NCBI RefSeq assembly: GCF_023476645.1
Contig: NZ_JAMCOJ010000003.1
Coordinates: 124,001-188,000, forward strand
From: Cellulophaga sp. 20_2_10
GTDB lineage: Bacteria > Bacteroidota > Bacteroidia > Flavobacteriales > Flavobacteriaceae
Direction of reading: 5' to 3'
DNA: 64,000 nucleotides
The notes under the pieces are model-generated. The model ran no database searches. It was given only the letters and a program-made list of their open reading frames with translations, and was not told where the DNA came from. The translations under genes were made by a program, and so were the position numbers. Of this stretch, positions 36,405 through 45,532 are shown in pieces; position 1 is the stretch's first letter, and the number at the start of each line of letters is the position of its first letter.

Positions 36405-39400
36405 TTAAAAACCAAACCCTAGTCCAAATGTAAATCTTGGTCCTTCGTCAGCGTAAAACAAAGCAATTCGTGCAGATATTACGTCTGCTCCGTTTAAAAA
36501 TAGGCCACCACCATAAGATGTTTTCCATTGATCAGAATCTTCTGTTGGTAACCAAATACGTCCGTAATCAAAACCAGAATAAACGCCTAAAGATATAGGG
36601 ACAATGTTGGTTTTCATTTTTCTAAGACTAAAACGTATATCTGTATTTTGGTAATATGCTTTTTTACCCGTAAAACGTTGGTTTCTGTAGCCTCTTAAGC
36701 CATCTATGCCACCAACTGTTGCTCCTTGGTAAAATTCATAATCGTCTCCTATATTAAAATGTGCTTTCCATTTTGTAGCTAATACTAATCTGCCGCTAGG
36801 TATTAGTTTATAGTCAAAAGCAAGACTTGGAATTATATAAGCATAGTTTTGACTATCATTTACTAAAGATTGTTTGTAGCCAGCTTTTATCATTGTAGAC
36901 ATTCCCATTGTAGGAAAAGCAGCATTGTCTTTATTTTCATAGGTGTATGTAGCGTCTAAACCTAAAAAAGTATTACGAACGTCTTCATTATTTGCCACAT
37001 AAAATGTGTTTATAAATCTGTCTTCTGTTTCTTCTACCTCTATAGTTTCTAGACCAATACCAGCTTTAAATTTACCGCCTAATTGGCCATTGTAAACAAT
37101 AGATGGGATAACTTTTATTTGTTCTAGTTTAACACGATTATAATCCATTCCTAGATTGTCATCATCATTAATACTTTTGTTTCCAAGTCCAAAAAAGTTA
37201 ACACTAAAGTTGGGACTTGTAAATCTTGTTTCAACTTCAAAATTCCAATTGCCAAATATGTTGGCAAACTCACCCGTATAGCCAAAATCAAACCCTTGCG
37301 TAGCAAAATAGAAAGATGCGTTAAACGTGTGTTTTTCTGTAAACGGATTTAGTCTAAAGCCATTGTAGGTATATGTGTTTGTGAATCCAATTTTTAAACC
37401 ATCATCCGGGTTAAAACCAATTGTTGGTATAATTTGATTAACGCTATTGCGAATGGCTAAAGGATTGTAAACATTTGTGTTGTAATCATCCGTAAGTTTT
37501 ATTCTAGCTTTATTAGTTTCTTTAAACGTATTTTTTTTAGACTTATGGTCGTAAATAGTTATTTTTTGTCCTTTTGTAAGGTTGTAAATATCATTATTTT
37601 GTCCACCAATAATTCTAATTCTTATGTTGTTACGGGCGGTGCCGTTATCTTCAAAATAATCATCGTCGTCTAAGCCGTAAATCCAAATTTCTCTTGTGAC
37701 ATCACTACTAAAAGTTTTATCAAAAAACAGTTTGTCTTTTTTACCTTTAATATTACGGTAAACTTTTATTTGTACTTCTTTTTTATTTAAGTGATTAATC
37801 TCAAACCAATCATCCTTATCTGTACCCGTAACTACAGCAAATTTGTTTAATATTCTGTGGTATTCCTTAGCGTATTCTTGTAGGTGAGAAATACGAGATA
37901 ATAATATTTTTTTAAGTTTGGGTAAAGAGCTGTCTTGTATTTCTATAGGAAAATCTTTAAAAGATGCATCTATAACTTCTGCTGTTAAGTTGTTTTGTAT
38001 GTATTCTGCTTGTTCTAGCCAATCGTCTAAGTTTGTTTCGCTTAATAAAGCTATATCTAAGACGTAAGTTTTAGGAGAAGAGTTAAATCCTCGTACGCTT
38101 CTTATTTCTTCGTTAAAACCTTCCATTAAGCGTAAAGAAGGAACAATTCTGGAAGCTAAACTCATTAAAGGCCCGTCTCCCATATTAGAAAAAACTTGAT
38201 CTCTATCTCTAGGTACTGGCTTGTAAATTATTTTCTTCTTTTCTTTGTTTTCTGCCCAACGCCATTGGTCCGTGTGTCTGTCCCAATCGCCAATGGCCAT
38301 ATCAAAAAGACGTGCTCTTAAGTACAGTTTATCGTCAACAGTATATTTTTCGTCATCACGCAAATCTTCAAGCATGCTATCTGTACTTTTAAGTTCATTA
38401 GCATAACCAAAACTTTTTAAATCTCCATGATTATCTCCAGCATGTTCTTCAAACATATATAATTCATCTCCATAATTTACATTAAAATCTCCTAATGCTT
38501 TTTGCTTGGGAATGTAATATAATTTAGGGTTAGTGTGGTAAATATCTATGGCGTCTGATAGTTTAGAAACAATATATGGTGCATACGGGTGTGAGCCTGT
38601 ATAGAAATCCATTAATAATTTCTCTATGGCAGTATCTTCAAATTCACCAACAATGTATTGTTCTTTAAAGGCCATAGACTGCAAATACAATTCTGCACTT
38701 TTACGCATAGAGCGCATTACGTATTCCTTACCGTCTTTGTCTGCTAAACGCAACGATTTAGATTGGTGTCCGCCACCCGCTCTAACGGGAGTTAGTCCAC
38801 CGTAAATAGTATCTAAGCTCAATGTTGGTACGGTAACAGGTGTGCCGTAGTACTTGCGGTAACGATCTCCCCAAACAAAATTGTGAAAACCTGTTTTTTT
38901 AATTTCATCCTGCGTGTAAATAGAGGCGGTTGTAGTAGCCGGAAAAGTACTTTCTAATTCTTTAGTAAATAGTTTTTTGTCTTCTGGTAATACTTCCGAA
39001 GTAAATAAAAATTTCTCATCATTATTTTCATCTAAACCAAAATAACGTACTCTAGAGGAGCCGTCTTTATAAACTTCTAAAGTGGCATAGCCTTTTTCTC
39101 CAGTAGAAAATTTACTACCATTAATAAGTCTTGTTTCTCCACTTTTAGCACCTGCACCACTAACAATTTGCGGTGTGTTTTCTTCTACAATATATTGTAA
39201 AGAATGTTCGTGACCAGATACAAAAATTACTTTATTGGAGTATTGGGCTAGTGTAACCACGCGGTTTCTTAATTCTCGGTATCTTTTTCCTTGTAAATCT
39301 TCAGAAGAAGGTCCTGCCGTTTTTCTAAGGATATTTAAAAAAGTGCCTAAAATTGGTACTGGGCCAACACCTGGTTTTGGATAAAAATGCTTTTTAAATG

Positions 39401-40121
39401 AATATTGTCCGCCGTGAGAACCGTAACTGAACATAGGGTGGTGCATTGCAATTACCGTAGTTTTTTGTCTGTTTTTAGAAATTAGACTTTCTAGTTCTAT
39501 TAAAAATTTTTCTCTACTTTTTATATCGCACTTATCATTAATATCTGGGCGTTTGTTCCAGTTGGTTAAATACCACTCTGTATCTATTGCAATAACTATA
39601 AGATTATCATTAATCTCTATAGTTTCTAGTGGACAACCATCCTCTGGTAAAAACACATCTTTGCTGTCTAATGCTTCTTGTATGTATTTTTGTTCTCTTT
39701 CTAGTCCCACTAATCCTTCTGTATACCAATCGTGATTACCAGGAATAAATAGTGGACTTCCTTTGTAGTTTTCTAATGTTTTTAGCTGTGCATCTAAATG
39801 ACTTTTTGCTACTAAATATGCAGCAGTAGAATCTTTAGGGTCTGGCATTCCTGCAGGGTAAATGTTGTCACCCAAAAAGAAAACAGAGCTATTTTTCTCT
39901 GCTTTGTCAATTCTTTTTTTGAATGATTTTAAAACAGGATTCATTCCCTTAAGAGGAGATTTCCCTGCATCACCAATTAAATAAAACGTATGTTCAATTT
40001 CTTTTTTAGTTGTAACGTCTATGCTTTGCTCCTTATTATCGTATTTGGTTTTTACTGTTGCACAGCCCGTAAGGATAAAAATACTTAACGACCAACAATA
40101 TTTACTAATAGAAGTATTCAT
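36405..40121 (-). CDS. Lipid-anchored metallophosphoesterase fused to a kinase-like middle region and an outer-membrane beta-barrel
   Basis: 1238 residues from ATG 40121, chosen because it starts a lipoprotein signal (FILTGC); an in-frame upstream ATG at 40184 would overlap the divergent gene. Calcineurin-type phosphoesterase, about 48-330: GDAGKS, FLGDNIYPAG, GNHDWY, MHHPMFS and GHEHS. The middle region (about 440-780) holds GDWDRHTDQW (611-620) and PRDRDQVF (637-644), resembling metal/ATP sites of atypical kinases. The C-terminal 350 residues are a BamA/surface-antigen-like barrel ending in Phe (FTFGLGFGF). The barrel presumably anchors the enzyme domains in the periplasm or at the surface. 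Substrate unknown. Confidence 0.85.
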   Translation of the reverse strand: MNTSISKYCWSLSIFILTGCATVKTKYDNKEQSIDVTTKKEIEHTFYLIGDAGKSPLKGMNPVLKSFKKRIDKAEKNSSVFFLGDNIYPAGMPDPKDSTAAYLVAKSHLDAQLKTLENYKGSPLFIPGNHDWYTEGLVGLEREQKYIQEALDSKDVFLPEDGCPLETIEINDNLIVIAIDTEWYLTNWNKRPDINDKCDIKSREKFLIELESLISKNRQKTTVIAMHHPMFSYGSHGGQYSFKKHFYPKPGVGPVPILGTFLNILRKTAGPSSEDLQGKRYRELRNRVVTLAQYSNKVIFVSGHEHSLQYIVEENTPQIVSGAGAKSGETRLINGSKFSTGEKGYATLEVYKDGSSRVRYFGLDENNDEKFLFTSEVLPEDKKLFTKELESTFPATTTASIYTQDEIKKTGFHNFVWGDRYRKYYGTPVTVPTLSLDTIYGGLTPVRAGGGHQSKSLRLADKDGKEYVMRSMRKSAELYLQSMAFKEQYIVGEFEDTAIEKLLMDFYTGSHPYAPYIVSKLSDAIDIYHTNPKLYYIPKQKALGDFNVNYGDELYMFEEHAGDNHGDLKSFGYANELKSTDSMLEDLRDDEKYTVDDKLYLRARLFDMAIGDWDRHTDQWRWAENKEKKKIIYKPVPRDRDQVFSNMGDGPLMSLASRIVPSLRLMEGFNEEIRSVRGFNSSPKTYVLDIALLSETNLDDWLEQAEYIQNNLTAEVIDASFKDFPIEIQDSSLPKLKKILLSRISHLQEYAKEYHRILNKFAVVTGTDKDDWFEINHLNKKEVQIKVYRNIKGKKDKLFFDKTFSSDVTREIWIYGLDDDDYFEDNGTARNNIRIRIIGGQNNDIYNLTKGQKITIYDHKSKKNTFKETNKARIKLTDDYNTNVYNPLAIRNSVNQIIPTIGFNPDDGLKIGFTNTYTYNGFRLNPFTEKHTFNASFYFATQGFDFGYTGEFANIFGNWNFEVETRFTSPNFSVNFFGLGNKSINDDDNLGMDYNRVKLEQIKVIPSIVYNGQLGGKFKAGIGLETIEVEETEDRFINTFYVANNEDVRNTFLGLDATYTYENKDNAAFPTMGMSTMIKAGYKQSLVNDSQNYAYIIPSLAFDYKLIPSGRLVLATKWKAHFNIGDDYEFYQGATVGGIDGLRGYRNQRFTGKKAYYQNTDIRFSLRKMKTNIVPISLGVYSGFDYGRIWLPTEDSDQWKTSYGGGLFLNGADVISARIALFYADEGPRFTFGLGFGF

Positions 40122-40166
40122 AAAGATTTTAATTTTGTAATTTGTGATGCATCTTATATTAAAGCT

Positions 40167-41375
40167 ATGGCAAATATTATACAAGAAACAGAAAGTTATG
40201 TTATTAGTCTATTAACTAATGAGTTAGATTCCAATTTTTTGTACCATAACATTAGGCATACCCAACGTGTTGTCAAAAGTACGCAAGAATTATTAGATTT
40301 TTATACGTTAGACGCAAAAGACGCGGAAGACTTACTGTTAACAGCATGGTTACATGATACGGGCTACACCAGAAGTGCAAAAAATCATGAGGAAGAAAGC
40401 TGTGTTATTGCGCGCCAATTTTTAAGTGGAAAAAATTTAAGTGAAGACCGTATTAATAATGTTTGTGACCTAATAATGGCTACAAAAAAGGGGTACGATC
40501 CTAAAAACCTAAATGAAGAAATAATTGGAGATGCAGATTGCTCACATTTAGGAAAGCAAAGTTACTTAGAAACAACGGAAATGCTAAGGGAGGAATTGGC
40601 TTTGTTGGGGATAGCAGATTACTCTGCTGCAGATTGGAGAAATGCTAATATTAAAATGTTTCAGACGGAACATCGGTTTTATACTGAATTTGCTATAAAT
40701 AAATGGCAAGAGAATAAGGACAACAATTTGTCTAAGCTTATTAAGGCTAGGAAAAAGATGAAGAAGTTGGAGAAAAAAGAGAAAGTAAAGGCGCAATATA
40801 AAGCACAAATAAAGGATAAGAGTCCGGAAAGGGGTGTACAAACTATGTACAGGGTTACTATGCGTAACCATCTAAAATTAAGTGATATTGCAGATACTAA
40901 AGCTAATATTTTATTGTCTGTAAATGCTATTATAATTTCTTTAGTGCTAGCAGATCTAATGCCTAAATTGGATAGTCCTTCTAATAAATATTTAATATTG
41001 CCAACGGCTCTTTTTATGTTTTTTAGTGTAATTTCTATGGTCTTGTCTATTATCGCTACAAGACCAAATATAACATCTGGAGAATTTACCAAGGAAGATG
41101 TGAAAAATAAAAAAGTAAATTTATTGTTTTTTGGAAACTTCCATAAAATGAAATTAGAGGATTACGAATGGGCAATTCAAGAGCTTATTAAGGATCAGGC
41201 TTATGTGTATTCATCTCTAACTAAGGATTTATATTTCTTAGGTCTGGTGTTAGATAGAAAGTATAAACTACTAAGGATAACTTACGCTATTTTTATGGTT
41301 GGGATGATTGTCTCTGTATTGTCATTCTTTTTGGCTTTACATTTTTATGGACCAAGAGAAGCAGTACTGCTATAA
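40167..41375 (+). CDS. HD-domain phosphohydrolase fused to a PycTM (Pycsar effector-type) membrane domain
   Basis: 402 residues. N-terminal HD domain (about 1-190): YHNIRHTQRV, WLHDTGY (His63-Asp64) and GDADCSHLG. A lysine-rich linker (about 190-220) follows. The C-terminal part (about 225-400) matches the Pycsar effector membrane domain: RNHLKLSDIADTKANILL leading into TM1, TM2 (ILPTALFMFFSVISMVLS) and TM3 near 370-395. In Pycsar systems this domain damages the membrane when cyclic UMP/CMP is sensed. An HD domain fused to it suggests hydrolysis or sensing of a nucleotide signal. No pyrimidine cyclase is adjacent. The domain calls are strong; the biological role is inferred. Confidence 0.82.
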   Translation: MANIIQETESYVISLLTNELDSNFLYHNIRHTQRVVKSTQELLDFYTLDAKDAEDLLLTAWLHDTGYTRSAKNHEEESCVIARQFLSGKNLSEDRINNVCDLIMATKKGYDPKNLNEEIIGDADCSHLGKQSYLETTEMLREELALLGIADYSAADWRNANIKMFQTEHRFYTEFAINKWQENKDNNLSKLIKARKKMKKLEKKEKVKAQYKAQIKDKSPERGVQTMYRVTMRNHLKLSDIADTKANILLSVNAIIISLVLADLMPKLDSPSNKYLILPTALFMFFSVISMVLSIIATRPNITSGEFTKEDVKNKKVNLLFFGNFHKMKLEDYEWAIQELIKDQAYVYSSLTKDLYFLGLVLDRKYKLLRITYAIFMVGMIVSVLSFFLALHFYGPREAVLL

Positions 41376-41384
41376 GGCTAAATT

Positions 41385-41433
41385 AAAGCATAAAAAAAGG
41401 CGAATTTTTAAAATTCGCCTTTTTTTATGCTTT
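41385..41433. terminator. Perfect 23-bp-stem bidirectional terminator
   Basis: 41385-41407 and 41411-41433 are exact reverse complements with a 3-nt loop, and A/T runs make it work in both directions. It lies between convergent genes (the HD-PycTM gene and the GAF gene). Confidence 0.92.
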
Positions 41434-41437
41434 ATAA

Positions 41438-43810
41438 TTAACGATTCAATTCGTGCATTAAATCATCATATGTATATGTTTCTTTTGCTTCTTTGTCCTT
41501 TTTGTATAGAATCTCTACACGTATCGCTTTTAAGCCAGAAACACCTTGTAGGCCTTCTAGTTCTAGTACCTCTACATTTTTAGAGAAGTACCCTTTAGAT
41601 CGTAAAAAACGTATGTAGCGTAAATACTCTAACTCATCTTTTTTCTGAGAGTAAACAATAGAGAGTTTGCCTTTCTGGGTTAATCTCTCATTAGTTCCTT
41701 TTATGTAAGACTTGTCTATACGTTTTTTAATAACCTCGTATCTAGCATTGTATGTACCATCTACATCAAAGCGTTTTTCATCCATTCTAAATCTAATAGA
41801 AAGAGATGTATTGTATACAAGTAATAGAGAAGCTACATCTAATTGTACTGGCAACTTTGGTTTTAGGTTGTAGTATTCATTTTCCATATCATACATTACC
41901 TGCAACTGCCACAATCTCAAGTTTTTTAAATAAAACGGATTGTATTCTTTGCTTTGCGATATAGATTCACCTATGTATATGTTATGCTCTATACCATCAG
42001 TCTTATAGCGCTCAAAATAATGAGGAAACATTTCTTGTGCTTCTACCTGTTTCTTGTCTAAAACCTGAGCAAGTTTTTCATTAATTTTCATTACACTACT
42101 ATCATAGTTTTTTCTATGATCGTAATAAGAACCTGTATTAGGGTCTATACCCGCTTCGTATGCTGTTATTAAATCTACAACTTTAGATTCTGTGTTTTTT
42201 AAATGTTTAAATACAGGAGAAATCTCATCCTTAATAAACTCTAAAATTGTTTGCTCACTGCTAGTGTTTAAAATTTCTTTAACGTCATCTAAGTAGCTAT
42301 TACTTCTAAACAATAATTCTTCATAAATATGAAGTTTATTAATTTCCCAAGCTTTAGTAAGTATTTTATTTGCTTCAGATAATTGAATTAATAAATCTTT
42401 CTGAATAGAATTATTTCTAAACGCAGATGAATCTTTTATGTCTATTTGTCCGTAAAGTGGGTGTACATCTTTAAAAACAATTTCTTTAAATGTAGGGTCT
42501 AAGCCTTCAGCATTTGCTCTAATAAAGCGTATTGCTTCATTTTCAAATTTCCATAGAACAGAAGAGTGTACTGTTGTACATTCTTGTTGTATAACAGCTT
42601 CAATAAGATTTTCTTCTTCAGTCTTAGATCGTAGTACAGCAGTAACGATGTATGGCATTACATCCTGTAGCTTTTGAGCGTTTACATTGTTTAAGTTGTA
42701 TCTTTTTGTAGAAGCTAGTTCTAAAACTCCCAGCAATTGTTTCCCGTCAGATATTGGTGCTATAATAGCACTTTTAATATCTTGTTCTGCAAGTGTAGCG
42801 TATAAATTATTTTCTGGAGCTTGTTTGGCATATTTATCTATGTCTGAAATTACATAGTATTTATGCTCTTTTAATATAGCGTCATAAGAGTTTTTACACA
42901 GTGCGGTTTTACAATCTACATTTGCGCTTTTGTTAAGAATAAAACTTTCCATTCCTATTCCATGTACTCTCTCAAATGTATCTTCTTTACTATTGTGAAC
43001 AGAGAAGCCAACTTTTAAATTAGGAAGACCAAATAACGATTTAAACGTATTTTGGAAGTCTTCCATAAAAAAGTCACTACCTCTTTTGTCATTAGAGATA
43101 AGACTAGACTTTATTTCTGATATAGAATGTTCAGCAGTAACATCAAACATATTAGAAATTACAAACCCTTTTGATGTAAAACTATTAGGCGGAATTTTTT
43201 GTTTCCATAGTTCTAAATTATCAAAGTTTTCTAGTAACTCATCAACATCTTCTTGCGTTAATTCCTTGGCAGTTTCATTAGGTATAATGTCTATAAAATC
43301 TGCATTGTATAAAATTCGGTAATGTTTCATAACTCCATTTTTATCTGGAATTTCATAAAACATTGGTCTTCTAAAATCTAAATTAAAACCATAATGAAAG
43401 TTTAATATTACGGTACTGGCCATAATATAATTTAATCTTTCTTCTACATTTTTAATCTCAAGCTCAAAACCTTCACCGGCATCTTCAATAATTTTTTTAA
43501 ATCTTTCAGAAGAATTAAAAATTACATTTGCGTATGGTAATGATGCTGCTTTAATTTCATTCTTGGTTAATACTTCAGAAAAAGTATCTTGTAGAATTAC
43601 ATTAATAACATCTTTGTGTTTTTCTAATAAGTCTAAATCCGTAAAACCATCTCTTAGTTCCGGGTAAGATTTTTGGTAGTTTAAGATAAATCTAGCTTTT
43701 TGGGCAAGAAACAAGTCATTACCAACAGCCATTTTATCGTACTGTCTAAGTAGCTTGTCAAAACTAACAAGGCTTTTAAGCGGTAAATCTATTTCGTGTT
43801 CAAATTTCAT
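41438..43810 (-). CDS. Large GAF-domain protein of unknown function
   Basis: 790 residues, no signal peptide or TM segment, so cytoplasmic. A GAF domain lies at about 270-405 (VISDIDKYAKQAP, IKSAIIAPISDGKQLLGVLELAS). The N-terminal region (KSLVSFDKLLRQYDKMAVGND) and the C-terminal half are mostly helical and unrecognised; the end carries KKRIDKSYIKGTNERLTQKG. No output domain (kinase, cyclase, EAL, HTH) is visible. It may sense a small molecule or nucleotide and act through partners. A divergent neighbour encodes a metallophosphoesterase. Confidence 0.8.
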   Translation of the reverse strand: MKFEHEIDLPLKSLVSFDKLLRQYDKMAVGNDLFLAQKARFILNYQKSYPELRDGFTDLDLLEKHKDVINVILQDTFSEVLTKNEIKAASLPYANVIFNSSERFKKIIEDAGEGFELEIKNVEERLNYIMASTVILNFHYGFNLDFRRPMFYEIPDKNGVMKHYRILYNADFIDIIPNETAKELTQEDVDELLENFDNLELWKQKIPPNSFTSKGFVISNMFDVTAEHSISEIKSSLISNDKRGSDFFMEDFQNTFKSLFGLPNLKVGFSVHNSKEDTFERVHGIGMESFILNKSANVDCKTALCKNSYDAILKEHKYYVISDIDKYAKQAPENNLYATLAEQDIKSAIIAPISDGKQLLGVLELASTKRYNLNNVNAQKLQDVMPYIVTAVLRSKTEEENLIEAVIQQECTTVHSSVLWKFENEAIRFIRANAEGLDPTFKEIVFKDVHPLYGQIDIKDSSAFRNNSIQKDLLIQLSEANKILTKAWEINKLHIYEELLFRSNSYLDDVKEILNTSSEQTILEFIKDEISPVFKHLKNTESKVVDLITAYEAGIDPNTGSYYDHRKNYDSSVMKINEKLAQVLDKKQVEAQEMFPHYFERYKTDGIEHNIYIGESISQSKEYNPFYLKNLRLWQLQVMYDMENEYYNLKPKLPVQLDVASLLLVYNTSLSIRFRMDEKRFDVDGTYNARYEVIKKRIDKSYIKGTNERLTQKGKLSIVYSQKKDELEYLRYIRFLRSKGYFSKNVEVLELEGLQGVSGLKAIRVEILYKKDKEAKETYTYDDLMHELNR

Positions 43811-43925
43811 TGTCCTTGCTTAGTCTTAAGATAGCGTACAAAATTACAAAATTATTATGACTTTTTATTTGGTAAGAGTTCAACTATTGAACCCTTTTTT
43901 AGATATTTATACAAAAATTAAAAGT

Positions 43926-44828
43926 ATGTCCTCTTTTACAAGGTTAACCAGAGCGTATAAAAAGTCTAAAACTGTACCTTTTGATGATAGTTCTAAGTTC
44001 ATACTTTTTAGCGATTGCCATAGAGGTGATAATAGTTTTGCTGATGATTTTGCAAATAACAGAAACATTTATTACCACGCGCTTCAGCATTATTTTAAGG
44101 AGGGTTTTAGTTATTTTGAGTTGGGTGATGGTGATGAACTTTGGGAGAATACATCGTTTGATTCTATTTTTACGGCACACAAAAATATATATGGTTTACT
44201 AAGGGAATTTCATCTGCAAAACAGGTTGTATATGATCTGGGGTAATCATGATATGGTGTACAAAGATCCTAGTTATGTAAAAAAACATTTATCTAGTTAT
44301 TTTGAGCCTATAGATGGTAAAGACAAAGACTTATTTATGGGCATTACTTATCATGAAGGCATAGTACTTAAACATAAAAATACAGAACAAGAGTTATTTT
44401 TAACACACGGTCACCAAGCGGATTGGTGGAACTATACTTTTTGGCGTGTAGGCAGGTTTTTAGTGCGTGTACTATGGAAACCATTACAGGTATGGGGAAT
44501 TGCAGATCCTACTAGTCCCGCTAAAAATCATAAAGAGCTTATAAAAGTTGAAAAAAGAATTAAACGTTGGATACTGCGTAATGATGAAAAACTCACAATA
44601 GTAGGGCATACACATAGACCGCGATTTCCAGAACCAGGTGATATTCCCTTTTTTAATGATGGAAGTTGTGTGCACCCTAGAAGTATAACGGGAATAGAGA
44701 TTGAAAACGGTAAAATTTCATTGATAAAATGGCAAATTTCTACAGCAGAAGATGGTACGTTGCGAGTAGTTCGAGTTTTGCTAGAAGGACCACAAAAGTT
44801 AATAGATTACCAGAAGGCAAAGAACTAG
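43926..44828 (+). CDS. Calcineurin-like metallophosphoesterase
   Basis: 300 residues from ATG 43926 (MSSFTRLTRAYKKSK); an ATG at 43857 would add 23 hydrophobic residues and cannot be excluded. Metal ligands: LFSDCHRGDN, LGDGDELWE, WGNHDMVY, THGHQADWW and VGHTHRPRF. The pattern resembles UDP-2,3-diacylglucosamine hydrolase-type or related phosphoesterases but is not diagnostic. No signal peptide on the short form. It is divergent from the GAF gene. Confidence 0.86.
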   Translation: MSSFTRLTRAYKKSKTVPFDDSSKFILFSDCHRGDNSFADDFANNRNIYYHALQHYFKEGFSYFELGDGDELWENTSFDSIFTAHKNIYGLLREFHLQNRLYMIWGNHDMVYKDPSYVKKHLSSYFEPIDGKDKDLFMGITYHEGIVLKHKNTEQELFLTHGHQADWWNYTFWRVGRFLVRVLWKPLQVWGIADPTSPAKNHKELIKVEKRIKRWILRNDEKLTIVGHTHRPRFPEPGDIPFFNDGSCVHPRSITGIEIENGKISLIKWQISTAEDGTLRVVRVLLEGPQKLIDYQKAKN

Positions 44829-44876
44829 TGTTTTAATTTTTATACTTTTACACCACCATTAACTATAAAAACACAT

Positions 44877-45524
44877 ATGAAAAAGAGTATTGCACTATTG
44901 GCATTATTACTAACCGTATCTTCTTGTTGGAAGAATAAAAGCCCAGAAGATTTAATTAGGTTAAAAGAGAAATTTAAATCGCAAGTGTCTTCTTTTGAAA
45001 AGAAAAAGATTACTGCTAATAAAAATGTAACGAAAGGATTAACCTCTTTAAGTGCTTTAAAAGGAGCTTTGGAAGAAGCTAAGAATGAAGATAAAGAGTT
45101 TGCTAAAGTTTATGGCGACTGGGAAAAAGTAAATAAACGCGTAGAAAACTTAAATAAAGAGTACGAAGATTTAAAAACTAAGGCTTCTAACTTGTTTACC
45201 GCTATGGAAACCCAAACCAATAGTTTAAGCGATGCTCAAAGTAAAAAAACGCTACTAAGTGCTATTTCTAAAGCACGTACCAAATACAATGCAACTTTAA
45301 CGAATACATCTAAGGCAATTGCGAAGTTACGTTTATTGCACGGGGATGCAGTAGAAGTGGTAAAGGCACTAGAGGTGGCTGCAGCATTAAATTCTTTTGA
45401 TAACATAAACAATCAAATGGAAAGTATAGAAGGCCGTGTAGAGGGTATTATGCAAGAGTTAAATGTTGCTGTTGTTGAGAGTAAAAAACTATACGAAAAG
45501 AAAATTACAGAATTAGGAGAGTAA
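44877..45524 (+). CDS. Coiled-coil lipoprotein of unknown function
   Basis: 215 residues with a lipobox (VSSCW, Cys17). The mature part is nearly all charged helix (EKVNKRVENLNKEYEDLKTK) and probably a long antiparallel coiled coil with two or three helices. No domain is recognised. Probably faces the periplasm. It lies 8 bases ahead of the methyltransferase gene, which may mean shared transcription but need not mean shared function. Confidence 0.75.
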   Translation: MKKSIALLALLLTVSSCWKNKSPEDLIRLKEKFKSQVSSFEKKKITANKNVTKGLTSLSALKGALEEAKNEDKEFAKVYGDWEKVNKRVENLNKEYEDLKTKASNLFTAMETQTNSLSDAQSKKTLLSAISKARTKYNATLTNTSKAIAKLRLLHGDAVEVVKALEVAAALNSFDNINNQMESIEGRVEGIMQELNVAVVESKKLYEKKITELGE

Positions 45525-45532
45525 TCTAAACT

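Noticed and set aside
36405-40184. Longer start at 40184 for the phosphoesterase-barrel protein
   Set aside because: It would hide the lipoprotein signal and overlap the divergent HD-PycTM gene start.
40584-41092. Two overlapping antisense frames (95 and 137 codons) opposite the HD-PycTM gene
   Set aside because: Shadow frames; Phe/Leu-rich sequence arises from reversed Lys-rich coding.
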